From NCBI GenBank assembly GCA_950295325.1, contig OX485808.1, positions 6,638,501-6,702,500 on the forward strand: 64,000 nt of DNA. Direction: 5' to 3'. The position numbers were made by a program, and so were the translations under genes. The notes beneath the pieces were generated by a model. It ran no database searches, was not told the origin of the DNA, and saw nothing but the letters and a program-made list of their open reading frames with translations. The stretch is from Polytrichum commune. Its lineage: Eukaryota; Streptophyta; Polytrichopsida; Polytrichales; Polytrichaceae. Positions 49,061-60,640 of the stretch are shown one piece after another; the first letter of the stretch is position 1, and each line of letters begins with the position of its first letter.

Positions 49061-50636
49061 ATATGAGTTAAGCACATTTACCCAGGATGACATTTCCCAA
49101 TGCCAACTTTGTTCAAGTGTTTACGCACATTTTTGAAGCATGTCAAGCATAAGTAAACAAGATTATGGACTAGATAATTAGCAAGAGGAGGTGGATGACA
49201 AGCTAATTACCAGTCTAACTGGTCATATTGTGGAACAAAAAATTGTGATTGTGAGCAATATCATGCCTTCATGGATGAAAAAACATTATAACCATTATGC
49301 TCTTGGATTAATACATGTTATGCCATTTAGCAGCCCAAGTACCTCCTCAATCATCTCATATGGTAATTCATCATATGGGTAGATGTGACCGCTAGTTACA
49401 AATGAGTTGGTTAATACTAAAATTGGGGCCTATAGTTTTGTAGGTGTTGATCCCGCAACATCTAGAAGCATTGGAAGTTTTTATGGAAAACAAAAGGAGC
49501 AAAGGTCCTAAATCATAGCAGTAGCATGAGAGCTCAAAAATTTCCGCATATTGTTGATAAAATCTCATACCACATTCGCGGATCGAATATGATACCTAAT
49601 ATGCTTTGAAATTCAAGTTGATGCTCATGGCTAATAACTTAAACTAATTATTTTAGACATGTTTGTGTTAAGGTCGACGTACCTAAAGCAAACATTGTTA
49701 CAGTTATTTGGACACCTATATATTGAGTGATATATGGTTAGGTTTGGATCTAAGAAGTGGCATAAAAAAAAGACTTGCTGAAAGAGATTGGACTACGTGC
49801 TCACTCGGGGAGGTGACTATCAGAATTTTAGAAACCACATGAGATAAAAAAAAAAACATTATCAATTTAATTTGTTAAGGTAAAAATTATAAATTTTTTA
49901 GATCTACCATAGCATTGGAAATATGTCCCCTACATGATTATATGTAGAATAGGGTGGTGAATAATTCCTTCATTTTAGTAATCAATAGAAAAAAAAAAAG
50001 GTTATAGATATTGGATCCCCTTAAAAGTGTGTAGTAGGATCGATAGAATAATCATGGTTTATTTATTTATTTAGCTTTCTTGTATTTGAATGTAAATTTT
50101 TTTGGAGTAGGTTGTTGTGCAAAATTCTATGTCTTGTCACAACTGATTGTAATTCTTGTTTTGTTCTATCCATGTTTATAACTTGTCTATGTTAGCTTGT
50201 ATATTTTGTTATCTCCATGTTTATTGGTAACCCTTTAACTAGTACCCAAATGTTATTGCTTGTGTTTTGTATGGTACTTTGAATGGTTTAGGATTGGTAT
50301 AACTAATTAAAACCGATTGAATGACAAGATGGATGGTATGCAATGTTTGTTGCTCACATAGTTGATTTTGTAATGCTATAGTATTATGTCCATTATTTGG
50401 TACTTGTACGATTTATTAAAAAAAGTATGGTGCCAAAAATTAGCCTCTTTAAATAATTACAAATAAATATAAGGTGCTTAAAAAAATACATCAAAGTAGC
50501 TTTATATCTACAAATAGGGCGGGAAAAAATATTGAGAGGTGCATAAATATCGCCCCATTAAATACCCCATTATCGCACGTGATTACAAAACGTAAGGGGG
50601 TGTGATCGCCCCGAGCTTGCTCAAAATATGTTAGCC

Positions 50637-51055
50637 ATTCTAGGTTGAATAGTCAACATGGTTGAGGGGACCTATGTGGCCATTCAGTGAGCACAAGAGA
50701 ATCTTCACTTTGACAACGAATAAGATAATATCTATATGAGTTCTAAAAATGACGAGGCTAATGGCTACGGGCATGATTTGAATATGCTGACCATTCGTTA
50801 TGAGTTTCGCGGAAAAAAATAATTTTTAGCTCGATAAAGCTAGGGGCCTATTTGTGAAATGTCCTATCTATCCATGTCTCCAAAAACAATGTCTTGAGTA
50901 CCAATTATGGTAACAACATCTAATAGCATGTGATGTTTGGACATAAAATTGAGCCCTTTTAAATGAGCAAAACCATGTGCTCTTATTTTGCAACGATAAG
51001 GAGCTTGCACTAACTGTGTTTTCCATTTCCTACAAGAAGTGGGTGCAAAGAGAAA
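50637..51055 (+). repeat. Interspersed repeat family R, member 2
   Basis: It matches member 1 from AATAGTCAACATGG through GGCATGATTTGAA at 50780. After about 200 bp of other sequence, the end matches again (CTTGCACTAACTGTG near 51005). Confidence 0.6.
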
Positions 51056-51279
51056 AGCATCTACCTAAGGCACATCTAAGGTAGACGTGCATGATTCAAT
51101 GATTTATCTTAACCACTAAATGCCCATAAAAGACCAAAACCAAAGATGCATCATAAAATATATGTCAAAGGTATAATTTGATCTCTACTTACAAACATAC
51201 ACCTACATTTGGGTGGTATGTGACTTGGTCTTGCTCCAAGAACAAAAGTATGATAACTAGGCGCTCAAACTATGATAAC

Positions 51280-51454
51280 TATTCTAGATCCAACAGTCAA
51301 CATGATCTAATCGAGGAGACCTACGTGACCATGAGAATCTTCACTTTGATCATGAATAAGATATTCATATGAGCTTCACAATTTACGACGAAAGTGGCTA
51401 CGGCCTTGTCTTGGATTTGCTAACCACCTTGTGCTTTAATCCCATGTTTCACAT
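51280..51454 (+). repeat. Interspersed repeat family R, member 3
   Basis: It shares CAACAGTCAACATGA, GACCTACGTGACCA, AATCTTCACTTTGAT and GATATTCATATGAGCTTC with the other members. It is closest by eye to member 4. Confidence 0.65.
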
Positions 51455-51739
51455 GGGAATCGGAAAAAAAAATAGCCATTTAAGAATCATCTACCTCACC
51501 TTTATTGTGAGGATGATGTGCTTTGACTCACTCAGCACATGAACAAAGATCAAGAAAAACCCCGGAGTTATTAGCCTAGGCTTTCTTCCCTACCAAACTT
51601 GCCAGGCCCGCCGACAAGCCAAAGTTGCCAACTTTGTGGGCTTGGTGAAGGTTGAAAGGCCTTGTTGTGTAACTTAAGTTAGCAGAATGTGCACACACAC
51701 ACACACCGCGCGCGCATTTCAATCTTGGGGTCATCGATA

Positions 51740-54475
51740 ATGGCCAGCAGGGTGCTCCTCCTTCCTCTTCTCTTGCTCTTCTCTCTCCTGGAGCAAGCTC
51801 ATCCTGTCACCGCCTTGCTTCCCAACAGCTACGGCCCCTCCCCGATTGCGGTATGTGAGATAAGTATGTGTGTATTTGTGTCTGTCTCTGCTGTAAGGTA
51901 TATCGATCTTGGATTCTGGGATTTTGGGGATTGTTGGTTTTGGGATTCTGGGGGGGTGGGTTACAATTTCTGGGTCTTTCTAGGGGACGGATGAGGGGAT
52001 TGATGTGGTGGTGCTCATGTTTGGGTTGTGCTATGCTGTGTGGCTCTTCGGAGGTTGGGGAGTTTTTCGGGTTCTTTCAGGTTCTCTATTTTGTGTCTGA
52101 TTGTCTACAAGAAGAATTCTTTCTTCTTCTTCTTTTGCTTCGGACAGTGAGCTTCTGTGGTCACCGGAGGCCGGCTTGTGACGCGAATGTTGGGGAATCG
52201 CAATTCTGTTGGTTGTGAACGGAGGAAATTGTGAACGCATCTTACATAGTCATCAAAATGGAGGATATTATACTATTTTTAAAAAGTTCTCGCCTTGGTG
52301 TGACAGTCGGTGCTTGAAATTTACAGAAGGAATGGCTCTGAGACTATTAGACTCGCCCTCTTCTGTGTTGAGGTTCGGTTCGAAATTAATGAATTTTTTG
52401 GTCGGTACAGACTTTCTGCGACGTAGTACTAGTTTTATGTACTATTATTAGTTTGAGAATGCGACCTTGTTCGGACAGTAGTGTGGAGGAACATGTTCCT
52501 AGGATTCCGATATTACAGGTTGCTGGGATTTGAACTCCTGGTATATTAAAGAACACTATGAACTACTGGGGTAAAAAATATTCTGACCCGATGTTCAATA
52601 TCGAAACAGACTACAGATTGCCAACAGATTCTTAGAAATGAAAATTTTTCCCTGACGGAGATTCCTACTGCAACATCATAATTCTAGAGAGCTAGAATGA
52701 TCGGTGTAGTACGCCGGAGCAATGTAGAATTAAGGGATCCACTTTGAGTTGTTTATTGTTTAAATACTTTTAGGGTTTCAGAGTTCATCCACATACTGAA
52801 GGGGCTGTCTGTTTGTTGGTGTCTAATGTTGTGCAGAAATGGCAGGAGAGAGTAATGCGCCAACGCATGTATAATTGCTATCAAGATATTGACAAGTAAG
52901 CTAACCTCCATCCTGCCGTTGCTCTTCAGAATTTTTTTTTCTAGCATCCCATTTCTCATAGACGAACTTTGAGCTTTTTTCTCAGCTTTTGGCTGAAAGT
53001 GCAAATTGTGTGATTTACCCTAGAGATTTAGAAGTGCTGGTGTCAATAAGCCAATTAATGTATATCTGCAAGCCTCTAAATCCCTTCCCACTCTTAAGAA
53101 TTGAGGGTCAAAGGACTCTAGAGAGTTGTCTCTCTCTCCCAGTAATGGGAAGATTTATGACATACATATGGACTTGTATGTGTGAGATGAGCATGCGGCA
53201 TTGGCCTAAACATACTTTGAAAGCCGATTATTGAGAGAATCGTTTTACTGTGACCATAGGAGTTGCCCTTTGTTGGATTTGTGCAGTGTCATGAGGCCAT
53301 ATCAGTGTAGATTATAAATATCAATGCTGATGAAAAGAATCTCAGAGATTCAACTGGAGTAATAACTTTGTGCTTTGTGGGTACCACAGTGGATTGTGGG
53401 GAGAGGCATGCAAAGCGTCGGTGATAGTGAAAGAGAATTGTGCTTTGCAATGCATATCGGTGCCTTGCTATGAATCCATCTATGGGGCAGATCCAGTAAG
53501 TCTCGACATATTCTATTACCACTGTAAATCTGAAAGGTTGTAATTGCATCAATATCCTCAAGTACAATTTTTTGGCTTGTACGGTTGCACATGAACATGC
53601 GCGTGCAGAAACACGTGTGAAATTGGAGACACGTTAATCATTTTCGAAGCCTGTAAGCTGGTTTCTTTTTGAGTGACAAAATAAGTGATCGCTTTTCTGC
53701 AGTTAGAAGAAGGAGAACTGGATCTGAGAAGGGGAAGGGAGTTTAGATACTGCGTCCACAGGTAATCCTTTGTACTTTTTCCTCCTGGAATGTCAACACA
53801 AATGCCCATATGCATGTGTTTTTTTTAGTTTTTTTCTTCTCTTGATGGTGTAGGTGTTAGGAAGGTGGATACACATTTTTAGGGTGGGTATACACTGATG
53901 CAAACCTTAATGTTAACCCAAGGAAAACTTTGAAATCAAATTGATATTATTGGTTGAGAGCAAAAAATTTGGACCTTAGGAGTTTACACTAGGCTTGGAG
54001 TCCAAAGTATGAAAGAATGAAGTGGTGTTCATGTGGCAACACTTTCCTGCTAAATCTTGTTGGGCTCAACTTAAGACAATAAATATTCCTAGTTTGAGAA
54101 ACCAATCCTCAAAGCTTGGGTCCAATTTCGAGTCCAAAAGTAAGGACCTCTAATGTAGCCAACTGCAAGGAGCTTCTTACTTTTGCTGCCATGAGATTGA
54201 TTTGAACAATGGATTGTAGAGTCCCTCTTATTCAAAATTATTACCCTTTTTTGTCTGTCTTTGCAATCACTTGAGGTCGAATTCTGAGAAAAACTGGGCA
54301 CTATATTGGCAGGTGGTGTGTTAGGTCACACAATTAAGTATCAAGTTCTGTACTTTGACCCATAATTTGTGGTAATGGCTTATTGTACAAATAGTCACCC
54401 ACTCAATCAAAACTTTGTTTTGTTTTGTTTTGCAGGGCAGAAAGGGCTGAAAAGAAAGCAAAAGCTCAGCAGTAG
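51740..54475 (+). CDS. Secreted six-cysteine plant protein, five exons
   Basis: Exons with GT-AG introns are 51740-51850, 52837-52895, 53390-53495, 53703-53761 and 54436-54475, giving 124 residues with no stop. Residues 1-25 form a signal peptide (MASRVLLLPLLLLFSLL..., likely cut after VTA). The mature part has cysteines at 51, 64, 74, 78, 83 and 109, which could form three disulfides. Conserved blocks are NCYQDI, GLWGEACK, KENCALQCISVPCY, IYGADPLEEGELD and REFRYC. I recognise these from an uncharacterised land-plant family of small secreted proteins with the NCALxC...CY...DPLEEGE signature; no function is known to me. The C-terminus is a short charged tail (ERAEKKAKAQQ). Introns are 986, 494, 207 and 674 bp, the first after a complete codon. 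The start is the first ATG after a CA/CG-repeat region. Exon joins keep the family signature across three junctions, which supports them strongly. Confidence 0.87.
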
Positions 54476-55310
54476 GCCCACATTTTCTTCTCCTGTTATT
54501 AATTACTGACTTCTACCAAAATTAATACTTAATTCTGGCTACACATTGTATATGAAGAGTTTATAGTACCTTCCCATCCTGGAAGTAAGATACCTCTGCT
54601 CAGATTAGTTATTCACAGATAGCATTCTCTTCTTTTATGTACATTAATCTTGGTGGTTCAATTGCAAAACTTACCCACTTACAAGTTATAGCTTCATTAC
54701 TGCCTCTTACCTTCGAGGTATCCGTAAAGTTCCTCAAAGAGGGATGAAACCGTGGCTTTGATCCTTCTTTGAGAAGACTTTCTATTCAACGTTTGGGACC
54801 TACTCTTTCAACCTCAAACTTCGAGAGAGTTTTAGGATCTAAAATAGGGTATGCATGTGGGACCCATTGTTTTAAATCCCATATCAATCTATGTAAGGCT
54901 AGCTTGGTCCACCCATCCTAGTAGGACAAGCTAGAAAGCCGGTTTTCAATTGCCGGACACCACTCTTTGTGTGTGCTAATTTTAGCATTAAGAAAACTTG
55001 GGTGACTTTGTGTTAATTCTCATAACTTAGGGTTTGGGACTAAACCCATGATTCCATCTGCTTTACCGTACTCTGTGAATAACTCTCTTGTGTGGCTTGA
55101 ATTTGCTGAAATTAGCACCCAGAGTTGTTGAAATTTGGCATGACAATGGACCTTGAGGATTAGGTTTGTGGAATCAGGGACATCTATCCCTCCAAGTGAA
55201 ATGTCCATTTTAGAGCTCCTGAATGTATTTGGACCGTGTGTGGATCTGGACATCAGAAACCGTTACAAACCAGATGCTTAAAGGTAGTCGTGCGTAATTT
55301 GGTTGCTTAT
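54476..55310. other. Intergenic, 3' of the secreted-protein gene
   Basis: The first few hundred bases are probably 3' UTR. No further gene is recognised; a 77-residue minus-strand ORF at 55020-55253 has no recognisable features. Confidence 0.4.
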
Positions 55311-55321
55311 TTTAGTCAGAC

Positions 55322-55557
55322 AGATAGAAACTCCAACCCCTTTGAAGCAAGGGGCCGGCGTGAATAAAGTGTCTGTTCGTAATGCCAATGACCCGATGCC
55401 CACTGGACAAGGGGACATTGGGACAAATACTACTCTCCCCTTTCGAGGATGGGCACTATAGTGACACACTATACAAGTTCCTAGCTAGCCACTAGTGCCT
55501 TGAAGATACCGGACATGGTATCCCCCCAAAGGGCTTTGAGGTACCCATACAACAAGG
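55322..55557 (-). mobile_element. 5'-truncated SINE, same family as 3603-3970
   Basis: The reverse complement matches the second part of the copy A SINE, from CCTTGTTGTATGGG to the GGAGTTTCTATCTG tail. The tRNA-like head is missing. Near-perfect 11-bp duplications flank it: TTTAGTCAGAC (55311-55321) and TTTAGTCGGAC (55558-55568). This supports insertion of an already truncated copy by LINE-type reverse transcription. Confidence 0.85.
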
Positions 55558-55667
55558 TTTAGTCGGACACTTAGATTTGCTTGGAATGTGGTTAGGTGTG
55601 GCCCCATGAACAGATACTAGAAAAACATGTGTTCAGAAGAGATTGGACTATGTCGTCAAAATATGAT

Positions 55668-55862
55668 GACTATTCTAAGCTTGATAGTCAACATACTTTG
55701 GAAGGGGGGGAGTGTGTATATGACTTTTTAATGAACACCAAGAACCTTCACTTTGATATTGAATAAGATATTCATATGAGCTTCGAAAATTATGAAGACA
55801 ATGGCTATGGCCTTGATTTGAATTTGCTAACCATCTTGTACAAATCATGCCTTTCACATCAA
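55668..55862 (+). repeat. Interspersed repeat family R, member 4
   Basis: It contains GATAGTCAACATAC, CCTTCACTTTGATATTGAATAAG, GATATTCATATGAGCTTCG and CTTGATTTGAATTTGC. The related text just upstream (GAGATTGGACTATGT near 55638) also occurs near 49785, so full-length members may be longer than the core. Confidence 0.65.
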
Positions 55863-55879
55863 TGAATGGGGAGAATTGG

Positions 55880-56085
55880 CTGCTTAGTTACAGATCCACC
55901 GGTTGAGTTTGAGAAGCAACCAGTTGAAGGTCAAGACTTCAGGAAAATTGCCCATCATTTTAGAGGAATTTATCAAATACACCCCAATTTAACAAAAGGC
56001 AAACCGAAAGATGTCAACATGTAACCGGTTGGACTTAGAAACACTAGGATCTTGACTGATTATGGTCAAAATCCTCCCCAGACAC
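55880..56085 (-). repeat. Dispersed CCGGTT-rich repeat, reverse copy
   Basis: The reverse complement aligns with 1000-1215 of copy A, including GGTTACATGTTGACATC, ATTCCTCTAAAATGAT and CTTCTCAAACTCAACCGGT. It shows that this sequence is a mobile or once-mobile repeat that also sits in the duplicated block. Confidence 0.65.
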
Positions 56086-56754
56086 TGTTGGAGAAGTGGG
56101 CTAGTCGGAGGAGTAAACTATCAAAGACCCATCTACCTTAATCTTGACAAACTGTGGAGCAAGCATGTGTGATGCTTTCACTATTTATGGGGTTTCCATT
56201 TTTTGCACAACTAAGCTTACACAGCTGGAATTTGATCGCACACAAGTTTTGTTTTTGAACGAAGTCATGAAATTTTGTACCCAATTTCTCTATTCTTTTC
56301 ATTTTTAAGGACAGGGATTGCCATTGCATTCATGTGAAATCACTTGCCATGATCAGTCTATTTTGAAGCTTTCCACTTCAGACACCAAAATGGTCTGCCA
56401 GACTGCTTTGCATTTTTCACCACAACGTTATTGTAACGATTTGCCAATCTCCTGAACTCCTAAGCAAGATGTGCACAACTCGCAATTTCACAACCACAAA
56501 GACTAAGGTAGAAAAGCGGAGAACGGTGAAAGATCACTATTGGTGCATTAGACTAGGAGTAGACTGATTCTTGTGTGTATTCAAAATGGTTAATTGGAAA
56601 AGTGGTGGCCCGAAAAGGATGTAGTGGAAGGCTGGATATAATGATTGGTTGGATAGGTCATGTTTCACACCACTTGAGATCGCTTTGGGTGCCTTTGAAT
56701 TAATTGTTTTGTGTGCATTTCTATGCAGAGTAGGATATTTTGATGCTTCTAATA

Positions 56755-57838
56755 TACAACTAGGGGGTTTGACTTACTTGCCTCTTTGGGGAAATGTGAC
56801 TAATTGTTTAGAAGAAATAGAATTATGAAACAACCTTGCATTCCTCATCATGTCCTCTACTCCATCTATGCAAAATATTGCACAAATTTCAAGCCATTCT
56901 TTTAGGCTAAATCACCTTATTTTCACCATTTTTTCTTTTTTCCCACCTTAGACAATCTCTCTTGAACTCACATAAGCTTCGTGACTTCATGGGAGGGAAG
57001 GAATTATTGCATATGAACGTACCTCTCATCCATCCAACATAAAAACTTGACCCCTATGGGTTTGTGGTTGATTCACCTCAAATGACTTGAACTAGACTAA
57101 GTCAAGGTCTTTGGAGTTAATTTTTGGTGTCAATTAAAGTAAAAATAATAACCTCCAAGTTGCATATTGTTTCATGGCTTTTATGTTGGATGAGTGAGAG
57201 GCATGTTGGGTGGTGTTCACATCTAGATCACATTATACAAGTTCAAGGATCATATGTCCCAATCTCAAATGATGCTTTCAACTTTATACTAGGAGGGTCC
57301 CATAGTGTAGTTTACTCTTCTTTTTTGTTAGTAAGCTATGTGATCATTTTGTGGTCACCTCCAACTCCACAAACAAATTTGACAGCTGGATCAAATTGGA
57401 AATTATTTCATCCACTTAACAATTGCGTATCACAATCTTGTCAATTCAAGTTTCAAATTGGAGTTGGGATGTAGAAGTTAGAAGAGGTCAAAATGCAGAT
57501 GCTATTTCTCTTTAAAAGATCATGTTTTGTCCCCTCTCCCCCAGAACCCTCCAATTTTGTTCAATACAAAACCTATAAATGATGTCTATATCTGAGCACT
57601 TAGTCCAATCTCATCACACCACGTGTGTTTTTTTATGTCTATTCTTAAGGTAGATATACATAAACAATGAAAATAAGATAATTCGGCCATAAAGAGTGGT
57701 GTGAAATTTGTGCAATATTTTTTTAGAGATGGAGGAGAGGAAATGATAAGGAAAACAAGTTGTTTCATAATTTTATTCCATGTAAATAATTAGTTATATT
57801 TATCCAAAAAGGCAAGTGAGTCAAACGCCTTACTTGTA
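56755..57838. mobile_element. Non-autonomous element with long (about 160 bp) inverted repeats
   Basis: The left arm 56755-56915 and right arm about 57685-57838 are imperfect reverse complements; shared phrases include ATTATGAAACAAC, AATATTGCACAAATTTCA and GTTTGACTTACTTGCC. The ends are TACAA...TTGTA with TA on each side (56753-56754 and 57839-57840), compatible with a TA target. A second, inner inverted pair (CATCCAACATAAAA near 57030 and TTTTATGTTGGATG near 57180) is also present. The 116-residue ORF at 57124-57474 is not recognisable. The superfamily is uncertain. Confidence 0.65.
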
Positions 57839-58004
57839 TAGTAGTGTAATGGACTAATTGGGGAATGGAATATTGAGGATGATGGAAATTGTTGGAATGG
57901 ATGTCCAAGGCTAATGAGTGTAGATAAAAACAATCCGATGGATGAGAAGTGAGACAAGCATTATCTATATAGATGGGAGAGGATCTGTCACGCTCCTCTT
58001 TGCC

Positions 58005-59132
58005 CTCGGGGAGTTCACTGCGATAATATTAGAAAACAACATGCGGGAAAATACATGGTAATTTATATTCACAAAAGGAAAAACTTAGAATTTTTTTAGA
58101 AGTAATATAGGTGAGTATGTATGATAAAATTTGTATTATAAATAATATAGGCTTGATACAAATAACGCATTTTAAAATATTTGTAAAAATATACAGTAGG
58201 ATTTAAAGATCCTAGGTTTTTTTGAAATAGGGTGACCTTTGTGTTCAGAGGCGGGAAGATTTTGGATGAAAAACTACGTCGATTCAGTTGAAAAATGGGA
58301 TGAAAGATTGATGAGGGCGGATGACGGATTAGGGTTTAGGAAAAATTGGGGGAGAACGTTGCTGGAGGATTAGGTTTTGAGAGTTTTTTTTCACCGTTCT
58401 GAGAGGTGGGGTTTGCGGTTCAATGTTGGCGAGAGTTTTTTCTTCGACGCTGTTGACTTTCTAAGAGGTGGGGTTTGCAGGCGGCTTGTGCAGGCCTGTG
58501 CTTGTGTTGATTATATACTAGTGTTCTTTAAAGCTAGGAATTGTTTTGCAAGATGAACATGACATCTTTCATTTGATATGAACAATTTTGCTAGTGTTTT
58601 TAAATGCTAGAAACAATTTCTCAAGATAAATTATAGGAGTTTTGGTTGGTCTTGTATATGTCTGCTTCAAGCAGGATGTTGTAGTATTAACTCTATACCC
58701 TTCTACATTATTGCATGGACCCTATTTTTGCTTGCTTTGTTGTTGGTGTTTTAATTGTTTTTTTTGACACTCAGTACCGTTGTGTTTAATTGTGCGTGTA
58801 ACTTGATTGAGGAACATGGGTTGATTTTGTTGTTTGAAACTGTTTACGAACACTCTTAATGTAAAACCTTGATGTGCCTTGGATTTTGGTGACTTAGTAC
58901 TTTTAATGCTCTTAAACCCTTTGGAGCAAAATCAAATAATTAGAATGAACATACCTAGCTTAAAATTAGAGCTTCATCAAATTTAGAAGTAATTATAGGG
59001 TCATTTTTTAAAAATAGAAAATATATAATAATACGGTACAAAAATTTAAGGATGGATGATTAAATACCCCTTGAATAAATACCCTTGTCACGCACGTGTA
59101 TACATATATACATATCTAGTGAACTCCCCGAG
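58005..59132. mobile_element. Non-autonomous DNA transposon with 8-bp target duplication (hAT-like)
   Basis: Perfect 15-bp inverted termini CTCGGGGAGTTCACT lie at 58005-58019 and, reversed, 59118-59132. A perfect 8-bp duplication TCTTTGCC sits immediately outside (57997-58004 and 59133-59140). An 8-bp duplication is typical of hAT elements. The 1128-bp interior has no transposase. The segment 58230-58520 is GC-richer, has AGGGTTTAGG and twice GAGGTGGGGTTTGC, and may be a captured piece of a gene's 5' end. Confidence 0.85.
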
Positions 59133-59484
59133 TCTTTGCCACAAGAATAATACAACCATGCATGCACATGAGACACTAATATGGAGAACTTTCAAACTTT
59201 GTACATTACAAAAGCTTTACAACTTAAACACAATACAGTGTGTGCTATGAGCTCGAACCACCCAACCATAGGAGAGGCAAAAGATGATCTTCTCTCCTTC
59301 CATGAGAGCTCTCTTATACCCAAAGGCACTCCTAGTCTGATTCATCTTTATACATAATATCTAAAAATACACTTTGAGAAGTCTCACAGTTGCTAAATTT
59401 AGATCGATGTGTCCTTGTCTATATAAATAGATAAGTTCACTGTATGATCGTATCTTAGCTTTTGGCTCAATCACAATCTTCTAG

Positions 59485-59770
59485 TTGGAATTGTCTAGTT
59501 CCAACTACATTTATTCATTGAGAGTTGTCTAGCTCCAATGAATATTATCCATCCGTTGGGAGTTGTCTAACTCCAACACAAAGATCTTATGAGGGGGGGG
59601 GGGGGTGTCTAACTCCTAGTCGGAGATGTCTAATTCCAACACAAACTTGATCTTCGACCGGAAGTTGTCTAACTCATGTGCAGAATTCCTTCATGGTTTA
59701 TCTAGCCCTTGTGCAGCATGCTCTCTTGGGTTGTTTGACCCAATTCTTTTTTTGGAATTTTGACTCCAAA
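59485..59770. repeat. Cluster of short palindromes around TTGTCTAACTCC
   Basis: At least six related inverted repeats occur in under 300 bp: TTGGAATTGTCTAGTTCCAA (59485-59504), AGAGTTGTCTAGCTCC (about 59521), GTTGGGAGTTGTCTAACTCC (59555 on), then degenerate forms at about 59601, 59621, 59661, 59730 and 59756. The arms change in a compensating way between units. A G run of 13 lies at 59593-59605. Confidence 0.65.
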
Positions 59771-60640
59771 CACTATCTACTCACATGCTAGGTATAACAA
59801 AGTACAAATAGTCTTTATTTCTTGCATAAAACAATATTAATTTGTTTAATCGAGGTATATCATAGGATCATACAATGATATGATCCATGTATATAGATAA
59901 GGAAACTTCAATCCATATTTATGAATACTTTAAACTTCTTTAAAATATTTCTTAAATACTATGGACAGATAGGTATAATGCTCGGGGGAAGGAAAACACA
60001 TGTATAAGGCTTTGTGTGTGTCTCCAAGTTGGGAGGTGAGCCTCTAGACTGAAAATTTTAAACATTTTAAAATGCTTGAATATAGAGGCACCTTGGAAAC
60101 TGGTATCAAAATGTTGTGCTTTCATTGATTTGCATTGTGTTGTGTTGTACTCATGGTTTTTAGGAATTGTTGTGATTTGCTTTGGCACCATGGTTTCCTT
60201 CAAGAGTGCTCCACCATAAAACAATCAAAGAGATGGGGTTCCAACCCTAAGTTGTTGTCTCAACCAATTCTTGATGCAATCTCCCAAGACGTTGTCAAAG
60301 CTATGGAGAAAATACATATGGTCATGGGAAAAAAATGAAAATCAAATCAAATCAAAGAGTGTGACTGTGAGCCAAATCCCCCTCACCCTTCAATTGCGTC
60401 CTAGTCCGGGTGAGGGTTCATTGACTACATTCAATATTCAAGTAACAATTGCACCAAAGGAAAGGGATTGGAAGAAGTGGTGTGTATAACACCTTTCTTT
60501 CGTTTTATTCCACCATGCAAGCATTCAAAAATACTTGGCCTCACAATTGTTAAACACAATTAACCCCTTAGTCCTTGTTGGGTACTAGTCAAATTCCAAC
60601 TACCTCCACAATCGGAGGATGAGATACCAATCCTACTGTG
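59771..60640. other. Intergenic
   Basis: AT-rich DNA with only short ORFs; nothing recognisable was seen on either strand. Confidence 0.4.

Larger units (their letters stand above)
47761..51739. other. Repeat-rich intergenic DNA
   Basis: No gene is recognised in these 4 kb. The part 47960-48125 has two related units around AGTATG(T/C)AAG and AGATATT. The three repeats described separately at 48839, 50637 and 51280 lie here. Just before the next gene there is a CA/CG dinucleotide run at about 51692-51716. Confidence 0.5.
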
